A DNA stretch of 64,000 nt from Tilletiopsis washingtonensis (taxonomy: Eukaryota; Basidiomycota; Exobasidiomycetes; Entylomatales). Both the position numbers and the translations under genes were made by a program. How positions within the stretch are numbered: position 1 is the stretch's first letter; each line of letters starts with the position of its first letter. The notes beneath the pieces were generated by a model. The model did not search any database, was not told where the DNA came from, and worked only from the letters and a program-made list of their open reading frames with translations. Positions 40,536 to 51,696 of this stretch are shown in pieces. Location: the NCBI RefSeq assembly GCF_003144115.1, contig NW_020312013.1, forward strand, positions 475,143 through 539,142, given 5' to 3'.

Positions 40536-43500
40536 TCAGGCCAGGACGATCTTGAGGGTGACGATCTGGAACGGCCGGAAGGCGAGCGCCACCGTCGTCT
40601 CGCCGTCCTCGCCGACACCGCAGCGCAGGCCTCGGCTGGCAACATCGACCCACTCGTCCGCCTGCTGCTCAGCAGACGGCGTCGCAGGCTCATCGTCGAT
40701 GTCGTCCTCGAGCAGGTTCGTGAGCGAGACGGAGGCGACGGCCAGGTCCTTGATGTGCACCGTGGCGCGCACATGCGTGCCGAGCGCCTCGTACATGCGC
40801 AACACGATGCTCGTGCCGGCGCCCGAGCGCGCGTGGTAGTCAAAGTCGGCCTCGCCGCGCTTGATCGTCTCGAGCACCACGCTGCCGCCTCTGGGCTGCG
40901 TCAGCCGCACCGGCATGCGGCGTGGATACTCGGGTCCGCGCGAGGTGAGCGGCTGGAGGGGCGCATTGAAGATGCGCGCAGCGTGCACCGTGGCGACCGT
41001 GAGCGGGCCCTGGTGCGGCAACAGCGCAAAGGCCATCTGGTGCTTGCCCTCGTCGGTGTGCGCGTCGGGCTGCGGCACATGTCAGCAGATGGATCTGTCA
41101 GCGAGAGCGCTTGACACTCACGTAGGTTGGCGCCTTGAGCAGCGACAGACTGTGACGCGGCAATGTGAGCAAGAACGTCGGTGGCAATTCAGACATCGGA
41201 CACTCACCGCATCCGACCTCCTTCGACACTCGCTCCGTATCTGCATCGCTGTCAGCTCCTGCTCCCGCCAGTCTGTGACAGACACTCACTTGCAGTCGTT
41301 GAGGATGGAGAGGCCGACGCCGGACTCCGACAGGTCGAAGAACTTGTGGCTGCAGACCTGCGATAGGAGGCATGAGAGGAGCATGCAGAACTGCCCGACG
41401 CCGTGCTCACTTCAAACTTCGCTGCGTCCCACGTCGTGTTGCGCGCCTGGTGGATCATGAGCGAAGCGCAGGCGTGTCGGAGCGCCACTGACTCACTGTA
41501 GGTCTCTTCGTCACGCCGAACGGCGTCTCGTAGCTCGCCAGATCGGCGCTGAGGACCGTTGGCACTTCGAAGCGGAGGAAGCGATGCTTCTCCTGAACAG
41601 GCAGAGAAGTCAGCTCTATCTCATCCGGCTCGCTTGCGGGTGACTGACATGCCAGTCGACCTCGGCATCGAAGCGCAGCATTGCCAGCGGGTGCTGCGCC
41701 TCGACGCTCGCAGACGTGGCATCGAGAGAGATGTGCACGACCGCGTGACTCTTGCCGAAGCTCGCCTCAAGGGCGAGCGAGGACCTCCAGGGCCCTTTCT
41801 CTGCGATGCGGACGGAGCTGAAAGCAATGTCCGTCGTCGTGTTGAGAGAGTAGACTGCGAGGAGGCACCCGTGGTCAGCAGTGTGCAGCTCTGTCGGCGC
41901 AAGCTACGCACTCTCCGTCTCCCAGGCATCGAACTGCGGCGGATAGTCCTCGCAGATGGTCAGGCCGGCTCGCTGTCCGCGCTGCAGCAGCTCCAGCCAG
42001 TGGCCATCCGCGTGGCGGGTTCGCAGGCTGCTAATGTGGCCCTTGGAGATGGAGAGCGACACGAGCTCGTTGCGCAAGGTGAAGGTGCCGTTTGACTCGG
42101 TCGCTGGCATGCACGTCAGCGCCCATGCTCAGGAAACACCAGCCGGCACGACACCTACCGTAGGCTCTGTGCTCTGGGCCGTTATGACTCGTGGGCCGAG
42201 CCTCGCCGGTGCCATGCCCGTCTTCCATCAGCACAAGGGCCTTTGCGCCGCCGTCAAGCATCTGCACCGTCGGCACGCCGGGAAGTGAGGCGAGGCGGGA
42301 TGCTTCGACCTCGACTAGCTCGCGGCGGCGCACGTTGAGCGCGTTAGTAGCCTTGAGGACGTGACGAGAGCCGGTGGCCGCCTCGTTCGCCTCCTCGAGC
42401 AGCTTCGCGCCGAGCTTTGCCGTCTCCTTGTAGATGCGCTCGGCATCGTCGTAGACCAGACGAATGGAGCTCCTGGAAGTGTTGTCGTGAGTGGCAGTCG
42501 GCGCACCTCGGGCGCGTGATGCTCACCCTGGCAGCACGTCGTGGAACTGCAGCAGAGCAACCAGTCAGCAAACTTAGCGACAGGCTCGCGACGAGCGGCT
42601 GACCTGGCACAGCATGATGTTCTCCCACAGCTGGTCGATCTGCTCCTTGGGGTATTTGTACGTGCCCTTCTCGCGCAGGCTTGCGAGCGTGGCGGCGAGC
42701 TCGATCTGCGTCATCATGATCTCGAGCTTGCGATTCCAGCGCTTGATGGAGCCGTGGCTCGTCTGCACGCCGCGATGGAACTCAAGATAGAGATCGCCAG
42801 ACCAGCGCGGCAGGCGCTCGCCGTTGTCGGTGCTGCGCAAGCGTCAGCGTGCACACGCTGAGGACTCAGCAGAGGCACTCACATCTTCGTGACGTGCTCG
42901 AAGAAGTCCTGAGCGCTCTTGCCCACGGTGACCTGGCGCGACCTCTGGATCAGCCGTGGTGAGACGGGGAACAAGCGACATACCTTTGGCATCTCGCTGT
43001 GACGCGCGGCGAAGCAGACATCGTCAGCTTGTCGTGCAACGGCAGGCAACGTGCGGCACTGACGTGTAGCCCTCATTGTGTACGGCTCGGGCGCGTCGCA
43101 GAGCCTCGAGCTCAGGCGCCGTCGGACCACCTCCTCCGTCGCCAAAGCCGAAGAGGTGAAGCGCCGATGGCTGAACGTTCAGGTTCTTGTCTGAGCAGCT
43201 GGTGTCAGTGCAGGCCAGAGCAGGGACCTCACTCGCACGCACTGTTCTTGATGCCGCGCACGAGGTCGCCGACACCGCACTGGCTGTCGTAGTTGTCCTT
43301 TGCATGTAGCGAGCCGTCAGTCAGCACTTGGCCTCCGAATCAGGCAAGATGCCTACTGACGACTGGCGTGAGGTGCGTGATAATCTGTGGGACCTTGTCA
43401 GCGTTGCACTGCCCAGCCTTCACAGCATCACACTCACCTGCGTGCCGTCGAGTCCGACCCAGACCATTGTGTTGTGCGGGAAGCGGTTGACTGACGGGCG

Positions 43501-45502
43501 GCACCTCAGCAACAGTCCCGCGCAGTCTCGAGCCAAATGCACCCACCGTTGCTCCAGCTCAGCTTCTGGGTGAAGAAGTAGTCGCAGCCTGCGCCTCGCG
43601 CGAGCGCCGGCAGCTGGGCGTTGTATCTGTGCGGCGTCAGCAGAGTGTCACGATGTGCAGGGCTCAGCGATACTCACCCAAACGAGTCAGGCAGCCACTG
43701 TAAGACATTCATCAGCACCGGACGAGACAGAGCACTTCCAAGCCACTCACGAAGATGTTTGAGCGCTGCCCGAAGCGGCTCTCAAAGTAGCGCTGGCCGT
43801 ACAGGAACTGTCTGACGAACGACTCGCCGCTCGGCAAGTTGCCGTCGCACTCGACCCACGTACCGCCAATGGGCTGGAACGTGCCGCGCTTGACGGCCTT
43901 CTGCAGCCGCGTGAAGGTCTTGGGATACACTGCCGCACTCGAGTCAGGTACTGCTAGCTGTGCGGCTGGCAGACGCTCACTCACGCTTCTCGAGCCAGAC
44001 GTACTGCTGCGCAGTCGAGGCAGTGAAGCGGAACTCAGGGTAGCGCTCCATCAGATCGAGCTGCGTTGTCCAGGAGCGCGCGACCTTTTGCTGCGTGGCC
44101 GAGACTGAATGGAGAGTAAGCCCACGGGCTGTCGTGCTGCAGATGCTGAGTTGCACTCACAAGGCCACAGCCACGCAGTCTGGAGAGACGTGGAGGCATG
44201 GGTGAGCGGATGACCGACGCGGCACATGTCCGACTCACGTCGATGTGGCAGTGTCCGAGGCTCCACAAGGCCGTGTCGTCCCTGTCCTTGCGGTTGCCCT
44301 GCTCATACACGCCCTCCTCCAGCTTGTCCCAGTCCTTGCCGAGCACCTCCTGCGCGATGCGCCGGCACTCGCCGATCGTGGCGGGATCGTCCTGCCGGAA
44401 AGTGTCCTGGATCTTGTTGGCCACCCAAAGCGCCTTGTTCTGCAGCGGACCGTCGCGCGGCATCTCGTCGACAAGACCGCGCAGCAGCTGAAAGTCCCAG
44501 AGCAGTCGCCATGCTGAGTGGCAGAGCAAGTCAGCACTCGAATCACGCTCAGTCACGTCGCGCAGCCTCACCCTCTGCATTCTTGACGACCAGGTCGCAG
44601 CTGGCGAGCGTGAAGTAGCGGTTCGGGTCCGGATCGCCCTCGCGCGAGTTCTCGACGCCGAACATGCCGTTGCACGTCACTTCGATGTAGAGCACGAGCT
44701 CCGACTTGCGCGCCTTGGCCGTGATCGGAAAGTCGACGCGGCGGTTGCTGTCGTACGCGCCCGTGATGCCCTGCAGTGTCACGCCCTCGGTGTCGAAGAT
44801 CAGGGCCTGTGAGAGGCAGTGAGCATGCCCGTCTTCGTCAGCGCTGAGTCAAGCGCACCTCGCATCCCGGGTCAAACTCGAGCTCCACCCATTCCTTGTT
44901 GTGCCACGCGCTCGGCACATTGATCGTCAGACGGACCCAGTGATTCGTCCTGTCTCGAGCGTCAGCGATCGGCACCAACTAAGGTTGCACTGGCATGTGC
45001 TCACCAGCTCGGCCCAAATTGGTCACCCTTCTTAGCCGGCCGGTACACCTGCTTCACCGCTTCGTCGAAGCCGGGCTTCTCGCCCGCCTTTGGGTCCCAG
45101 CGCTCGATGCTGATAGCGTCTGACTTGTCCGTGCGCGCCTCGAACAGGACGGAGCTGAGGTTGTACTTGGAGCTGCACACCAACTAGAGTGTCAGCAGCG
45201 CTCAGACTTCGAGCGCTTCGCCGTCCGTCGGGGATCGTGGCGCTGCCGAAGTCCTGAGGGTAGCCGAGTGGAGGTGCCATGACTCTTCCGCCAATGAGCC
45301 ACACAAGACACCTCTGTGACCGCCCTAGCAGCTCTGTGCCATACACAGCCAGCCAGACCCATCTCGTACACCTCGTCACTCACTACTGTCCACCCACGAA
45401 CTCGCCCAGGCGCCGCTCCTGCACGCTGCGCACGTCGACGCCGTGGACGGGGCGCCGCGCCTCGTCGGCGCGGACGGGGTACGGTGGCTTTGCAGGCGGC
45501 AT
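40536..45502 (-). CDS. AMS1: Alpha-mannosidase, Ams1 type (GH38), 27 exons
   Basis: Vacuolar/cytosolic enzyme that trims alpha-mannose from free glycans and mannoproteins; no signal peptide, as expected for Ams1. Exon starts (5' ends on the minus strand): 45502, 45172, 44949, 44806, 44513, 44179, 44104, 43929, 43697, 43626, 43490, 43384, 43297, 43198, 42996, 42932, 42832, 42546, 42472, 42103, 41854, 41592, 41446, 41357, 41240, 41149 and 41069; 1131 residues, all phases closing. Zinc ligands lie in GHCHID/TAWLWP, the nucleophile Asp in WLPDSFG, a further zinc His in FHDVLPG. Other family blocks: LHLFGFGDGGGGPT, EDYPPQFDAWETE and ARNTTWDAAKFE. Eight exons are 13-36 nt. The exon 13 acceptor is AAG, and the exon 13/14 junction has an alternative. 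Confidence 0.95.
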
Positions 45503-46065
45503 GGCTCGATGGGATGATGTAGATGTGAAGAAATGGATGTATGCTCGCCGGAGCGACGGAGATGCACAGCTCGCTCACTAGAGGGGCCCGTGCCGTGAGC
45601 TAGGAGCCGAAGCGGGACGAGCGCGCTGGCAAGAGCCGGCCAGGGAGCAGGCGTGCGGGCAGTGGCGCAGGCAAGCAGGCAGGTCGTCGTTGAGCCTCTT
45701 TGATGAGGCGGCGGCGGCGATGGCGCGGATCAGGTGGCGCACGAAAGTGTGCTGGGTATGTCGTGGACGGAAGGCTGCAGCGGCTTCGCTGGCAGATGGC
45801 CGGGTCGAGCCCTCGCATGCTGCGAATGCGGGGGTGGCTCGTGCGCCGCGCCGCGCCAACGGAATCCGCGGAGTTGCGGCGGCGTGCAGGACCCTTCCCT
45901 CCTGCCTCTCGACTCCCACAACCTCAAGCTACGCTCACTCCGTCAGGACAACAAAGCTCGCGAGACGCGCCTGGAAGTCGCTGTCAGAGATACGGACCCT
46001 CGCACATGTGCGCTTGCGCCTCGATGCGCACATAGCGGCGTCGCAAGCGGCGCAGAGCAGCAAGG
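45503..46065. other. Divergent intergenic region
   Basis: Promoters of the mannosidase (left) and the F-box-like gene (right). No gene seen; open frames here are short and unsupported. Confidence 0.5.
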
Positions 46066-47543
46066 ATGGCCAACGGCCTCGTGCCGGCAGCCGACTTCGA
46101 GGCCGCGATTGCGCATCTCGCACTGCAGTCGTCGTTCGCGCCGTCCAGCTCATGTGCTACGCAGGCTTCACGGTCAGCAGCCGCGCCGAGCAAGAGCAGT
46201 GCAGCGCGCCCTGCAGCGAGCGGCTCGCGTGCAAGCATAGACTGTCTTGGACCAACGCTTCCCACCGAGCTGCTGCTCCTCGTCGCCTCGCATCTCGGCA
46301 CGTCAAGCGACCACCACGCATGGCGTGCATCTACCTCGAGCGATGCTGAAGCCTACAGGACGCTGCTCAGCCTCTCAGCCTCGTCGTGCGCCTTACACAA
46401 GCTGCTTGCGCCACAGGTATGGCCGCGCGTGGTGCTCGAGCACCCGCTGCGCCTCTCGACGCTGCTCTGGGTGCTCTCGTACTACTCGCGCATGCCGCAA
46501 GGTCGCCTGCGAAATCCTGCAGCGCACATCCGATCTCTTGCCCTGCGCTACCCACGACATCTGCCCGCAGTGAACCAGACGGCGCTGCGGGCTCTGCTCA
46601 GCGTCTGTGCGCCCGAGCGCTTCGTGCAGCTCGAGTGGGAGGCCGAGGAGGAGCCAGAAGCGCCCACTTTGCGCCTCCTGCTTCCGCCAGCCGTCCGCTC
46701 GCTGGCAGATGCCGCACAAAAGGCGGCACGCGCTGCAGTCACCAGCGAGCAGAGCGCAGCTGTGCGAACGTGGGAGCGCAGCGATCGGCCAGGCTCGTAT
46801 CCGATCAATGGTAGCGCGCAGGTACTGGCTGCGGATGCCGCCCTCGACGAGCCAACTTCTTGCATCGAGCGGCTGAGCCTCTCTTGTGGCATCTTCTGGC
46901 CAGGTGAGTCCGCATTGAGCCACGCGACACTGCACCGCTGACAGCAGCTGCAGGGCATCCATACCTCTCCTGGTTCCGCGCTGTGCGTCATCTGCGCCTC
47001 ATCGACTACGACGGGCATCTGCTCTTGCCCCATCTCCCGCCGCTGCTGCTCGCACTCCGCGCTCCTCTGCTCTCCCTGAGCATGTCCTCGTCCAAGACGG
47101 CCGTGCTGCACTCCGACACTCTGATCAACGCCGGCTGCTGGAAGGCACTTGAAAAGCTCGACATCTACGCCGTGACGCCCGAGCCGCCGCTCGACAAGGC
47201 GCTGGCGTCGTGCCGCCACACACTTTCAGACCTGCGTCTCGTGCTCGACGTCAGCGGCGCTTTCACGAACTATGATGCGCTGTGGACGTCGCTGACCACG
47301 GCATGGCGCTTTGATCGCGTCGGTGACGCCCAGGATTCGGGTGCGCCTGAGGCTGTCTTCCCTGCGCTGCGCAACCTGCAAGTCGATCCCTTCCCGCAGC
47401 AGCACACGGCGCCCTCATTCACCGACTTTGTGCGCGCGTGTCCGAACCTCGAGACCATCAACGGGCAGGACGCCGTCACGCTGCGGCTCAAGGGTCTAGA
47501 GCTCGTCGACCCGGACCACATCACAGGAGCGCTCGCCTTTTGA
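46066..47543 (+). CDS. F-box-like protein, possibly with leucine-rich region
   Basis: Exons 46066-46903 and 46954-47543, phase 1; 475 residues. After a 60-residue Ala/Ser-rich start, LGPTLPTELLLLVASHLGTS and onward to ALHKLLAPQVWPRVVLEHP resembles an F-box with its usual helix-turn. The rest is Leu-rich (HLRLIDYDGHLLLPHLPPLL, LRNLQVDPFPQ, CPNLETINGQDAVTLRLKGL), spaced like the irregular repeats of fungal F-box/LRR proteins. This would be a substrate adaptor for an SCF ubiquitin ligase. Family assignment rests on pattern only. The 3' end converges on Hem25 with 30 bases between stop codons. Confidence 0.72.
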
Positions 47544-47573
47544 ACAGCCGAGCTCTTCATGCAGACGTCATGA

Positions 47574-48907
47574 CTATTCTCGCCGCCGCGCCTCATCCCG
47601 CCGAGCCCAGGCGCCGCGTCCCGCCTCAAAGATGCCCCAGCCGATGGCGCTGCTCGCTGCCTTGCGCGCACAGCGCAGGCCAAGACCATCGAGGAACGCG
47701 CCGGAGCCCTCTGTCCGCCACACATGGCGCGCTGTCCCGAGCAGCGAGAGTGCCTCGGTCGGACCACTCGCTCGCCCGTGTCGCGGATCGGTCTGCAGGC
47801 GCGTCTTGAGGATGTCGAAGGGATGCGTGGCCAGCGTCGCCGCCGTGCCGGCCATGAGACCTGAACAGCCGCGACATGAGCCACTGTGCGTTAGGCCTTC
47901 GGACAAGCGACTCACCGCTCAGCACCACGACACCTGGATCGCCCGTGCCTCTGCTCCTGCCCAGCCACGCCTTTGCTCCCTCGTACGAGGCCATGTACAT
48001 GCCAGCGTATGGCGCATCCCGCAGCGCCGTCGCCGAGAAGCCCTGGAAGAGGCCGCGCACGCCGTCTGTCACGTAGATGTGCCGCAGTGCACTGGATATT
48101 GACGAGTACGCTTGCGGTGCGAAGTGTGATGACTGGCAGATGCGCGTCAGCGGCTGCTCAAGAGCTACCTGCACTTCCATCTCACCTCGAAGCGCGCCTT
48201 GACGACAGTCACAGGGCAGAGGACAAAGCCGATGGCCGTGCGAGCCACAGCACCGGTCACGACGTTACCCAGCGTCGTGAGCTCGGCCATGGTGCTGCTC
48301 TGGCCCGCTCGTTCGGGCAGCACCGGCCGCGTCGGCAGCGACAGCAGCGGTATTGAGCTCGTGGAGAAGATGCGCCGCAGCTCCGTGACGGAGTAGAAGT
48401 AGAGGGCGACGCCAGGTACGTTGCTGCCAGGACGTGTGTGAGCTCGGAGCTCGCCATGCGGTCCAGCGTCATCAACTCACCGCACCACCGTCGGACCAGT
48501 GCCGCGCCACAGGCCCTGCACGCCTTCGGTGCTGACGACTGTGCGAGCCGTGCGCAGCAGACGAGCCGTGCGCCCTTCACGAGTGCGCGAAGTGGACGGA
48601 TCGGGCGCTTGCTGCATGCGCGTCTTGAGCAGGTCAAGCGGCTGTAGCAAGAGACACGAGGCCAGGCCTGAGGCGCCGCCCGAGAGCAGTGTCGCATACG
48701 GCGGAATCTTGCGCTGAGCAAGAGCCAGGCATCAGCAAGCGGCGCAGCAAAGGAGTCGAGGCTACCGGTAGCGCTCTCGAACGAGGATGCGTGCCTCCTG
48801 CTTTCGCCGCAGACCAGCATGCTCACCTTTGGCTTGGCCGCGAGACGTTCGAGCGCCTCCTGCGCCCGTGCAGCAGCGGCCGCGGACAGGCTGGTGGCGT
48901 CCGCCAT
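47574..48907 (-). CDS. HEM25: Mitochondrial glycine carrier, Hem25/SLC25A38 type
   Basis: Imports glycine into mitochondria for the first step of haem synthesis. Exons 48907-48827, 48713-48481, 48423-48186, 48132-47916 and 47860-47574; 351 residues. Three carrier signatures: [24 protein letters not shown] and [13 protein letters not shown]. Hem25-specific blocks: [39 protein letters not shown], and [21 protein letters not shown] Ser/Pro-rich loop of about 25 residues in the first half of repeat 2 is longer than usual. A second ATG eight codons upstream (48931) is in frame. Confidence 0.94.
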
Positions 48908-50338
48908 GATCGCAGCAAGCGAGCGTGGCAAAGACGACGCGCGGACGGATCAGAACAGAGAGCCAGTTGACGAGCCCTGTCCTGAGGCAGTTGCTTGGCG
49001 AGTGCCGGGTAAGGCCCAGCAGGCCCGCGTGGCGGCGAGTGGAGGAGCGCCGGAAGAACGCAGCGGCGAGGCTGTCTGAGTGCAATCCACCTGGAGCGAG
49101 AGGAGCGATGCAAAGGAGCAGAGCGGACTGGAAGGACGGATGAGGTCGAGGTGTCGGGCACTTGCAGCAGAAGGTCGAGCAGAGAGGCGAGGAGTCAGAG
49201 GTGCGAGGCAAGAGGGCCAGGCGCGAGCAGCAGGTGGAGATCTCGCGGTCGCTGCCGCGCGCGGCTGCTGCGCTTCCTTCCCGCGGCCCGACTCCCGGTG
49301 CGCCCGGCCCGGCCGCTGACATGAGCCGCCCGAGCTGGGCGCTCCTCGCGCCTACACCCCCGCCAGGCCTCCCTCTGCAGCACGGATTTGCTGCTTTGCT
49401 GCGCTGCACAATTCGAGGCCGGTGCTCAAGACAGGACGACGGGCGCAGTGATAACCAGCAGACCGAAAGTCAGATCGATCTCGGAGGCCTCACATCGAGG
49501 CGAGGGCGGCCGATGCTCTCACCCGAGTCCCGATGCACCGCCTGAGGTCTTTCGCTTGCCCCACGACTGGCGCAGCCGGCGAGGACGCACCTCGAAGCCC
49601 AAGCGAGCGGCCGGGGCGAGCGAGCAGCATTCAGACACGACAGCGCCTGCCTGCTACACGGCTCGCGAAGCACGAGGTGCACCTGCAGGTGCGTCGGCCC
49701 GATGCTTCGGCCCGATGCCTCGCCGAACCGTCATGCGGCGCGGCGCGCGCAGAGGGCGCTGGCAAACGCGTCCAGCAGACGAGCCAGCGACACGCAGAGG
49801 CTTTCTGAGCCTTCGCGGCCGCGGTGCTGACAGCACGACGAGAAGACACACACGGTGCCAGTTTGCTCTGCTGACGGTGCGCTCAAGCCGCCAGCACCAG
49901 TGAAGCACCGGGCATGGCCGCCCACGAGGCGGGAGCCGTGTCGGCAGCGGCGGGCAGCAGGGTCTGCGCGGCTCCTGCTCCCATGCAACTGCGCACCGCT
50001 CCTACGCGGGGACGCGCATGCGTCGCGCATGATCGCCCGATGAGCGAGTATGTGAGCGATGCTTCGGCCGCTCCTCAGATGCTGCCCAAGGGGCGGCGTC
50101 GCATGCATGGCCTCGCTCGCTCCGACGCTCGCTCCGCCACACCAGATGCAAGGTACGGCGTAGGCTCCGAGACGGCAGCACAGGGAGCTCCAGTCGTCAA
50201 GAGGCAGCACAGAGGAGAGCAAGGGTGGCCCCTGTCGGAGGCCGAGAGCGGGCAGCCCTGTTGCTGCGCAGCGGCATCGCACCATAAAAGAGCGCCCTCT
50301 CCAGCCGCAGCCGCTCGCAGGCCCATCCGTGACCAACA
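48908..50338. other. 1.4 kb divergent intergenic region
   Basis: Between the starts of Hem25 and the Thr-rich secreted protein. Open frames here have no domain or splice support. The last 60 bases include an ATAAAAG element at about 50284, a candidate TATA-like box some 50 bases before the ATG of the secreted protein. Confidence 0.45.
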
Positions 50339-51253
50339 ATGCGCTTCTCTTTCCTCCTCGCCGCACTGGCGCTCGTCGCCGCTCCGCTCGCCACCGCATC
50401 ACCGGCGCCGCAGCGTGCAGCGGCCGACTTCTGCGCCAGCTCGAACCGCGACCCGCTGCTCGCCATTCTGCGCGACCCGCGCATCCAGCCGCAGGCCGCC
50501 GCCTTCTGCCGCGCCTTCATCCGGCGTCCGAGCGTCGTCACCAGCACCGAGACGGTGCAGGCCACCGACACCGTCTCGACACGTCCGCTGGAAGTGACCA
50601 CAACAACCACCACCGTCGTCGCCACCGAGACGCCGCAGCCAGTCACCACAGTCGAGACTCTGTATGATGTCGTGACCGTGACTGAATCGTTCTACAAGTA
50701 TGGTATCATCGATTACGACTGCAGGTCAGTGGTCAAGGCGAGATGAGCGCATGCCTCGGCTGATTGATGGTCTCCCCCGTGCCGCCGCAGCCAACGCAGG
50801 GAGTACGAGGAGCGCGCTCCTGCCGCGCTGCGGCCGTACCTGAGCCCCCAGAACATCGGCCGCTACGCGGCGCGCATCTACAATGGTGAGCCGACGCAGA
50901 GGACGGCAGCATGACCGAGTGTCTGACGCAGCCGCAGCCTGCGGGTGCATTCTCGCGCCCACCACGCGCACAGCGACGCAGATTCAGCGCGCGACAACGA
51001 CGGTGCGCACGCATGCGGTACTGGTACAGACGCTGCAATTACTCTACTCACTCGCCTCGTCCCCCTCAGATCACGCTCGAGCCCACCTCGACGGAGACGA
51101 TGACGAAGCTCATTTTCGTAAGTGAGGTCGGCTGCAGGGCTGACGAGCTCCGCTCAGACGACACTCCCGACGCCGACCGAAACGCTCACCACCACATCCG
51201 CGTATACGGTGACGGATTACACCACTACGACCGTGAGCTACAGCGCGGCCTAG
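50339..51253 (+). CDS. Thr-rich secreted or cell-surface protein
   Basis: Exons 50339-50724, 50791-50885, 50974-51002, 51070-51117 and 51158-51253, all phases closing; 217 residues. MRFSFLLAALALVAAPLATA is a signal peptide. A short Cys-containing module follows (FCASSNRDPLLAILRDP... AAFCRAFIRRP), then Thr/Val-rich segments (TSTETVQATDTVSTRP, VTTTTTTVVATETPQPV), a Cys-containing block, and a C-terminus of repeated T-x-T-E-T units ending TVTDYTTTTVSYSAA. Such Thr tracts are usually O-mannosylated. No GPI signal or membrane helix is seen. Family not recognised; it could be a wall protein or a secreted effector-like protein. The small 3' exons each carry one Thr-rich unit. Confidence 0.8.
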
Positions 51254-51696
51254 GATGCGGTGACGAGGAATGCTGCGTGTTTGGTGTCGCGCGACGGCGC
51301 CCGGGTGTCTGCCAGGCCCAAGAGATGCATCATGCCCCATTTGCTGCCTGTGGCGTCCGCCGTGCACTGCGTGCGTGGCTTGTGCGTGGCCGCCGGCTAG
51401 CGTCTCGTTCCTCGCAGTAAGGCGCACAGAACGGCCTGCCGACAGGGCATCGACGCAACGGCGGTGGATACGGTGCATTGAGTGGAGCCGAGCGCGCTGA
51501 TGAGGGATGCCGAGGACGCCTAGATGGAACCGCGCGCGCGTAAAAGACATGGGGCAGAGACGGAAGCGAGAGGGGTCGGGGCCGGGATATGATTAGGGAA
51601 GCGTGCTGCTCGCCGGGCTGAGAGGAGGCGCCCACAGAGCGCACGTCTCGCCGCAGCGTCGTCTAGATGGTGGTGCGCGAGGTGTGATGAGCGGCG
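51254..51696. other. Convergent intergenic region
   Basis: Between the 3' ends of the Thr-rich protein and the LAMMER kinase. Nothing notable seen. Confidence 0.5.
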
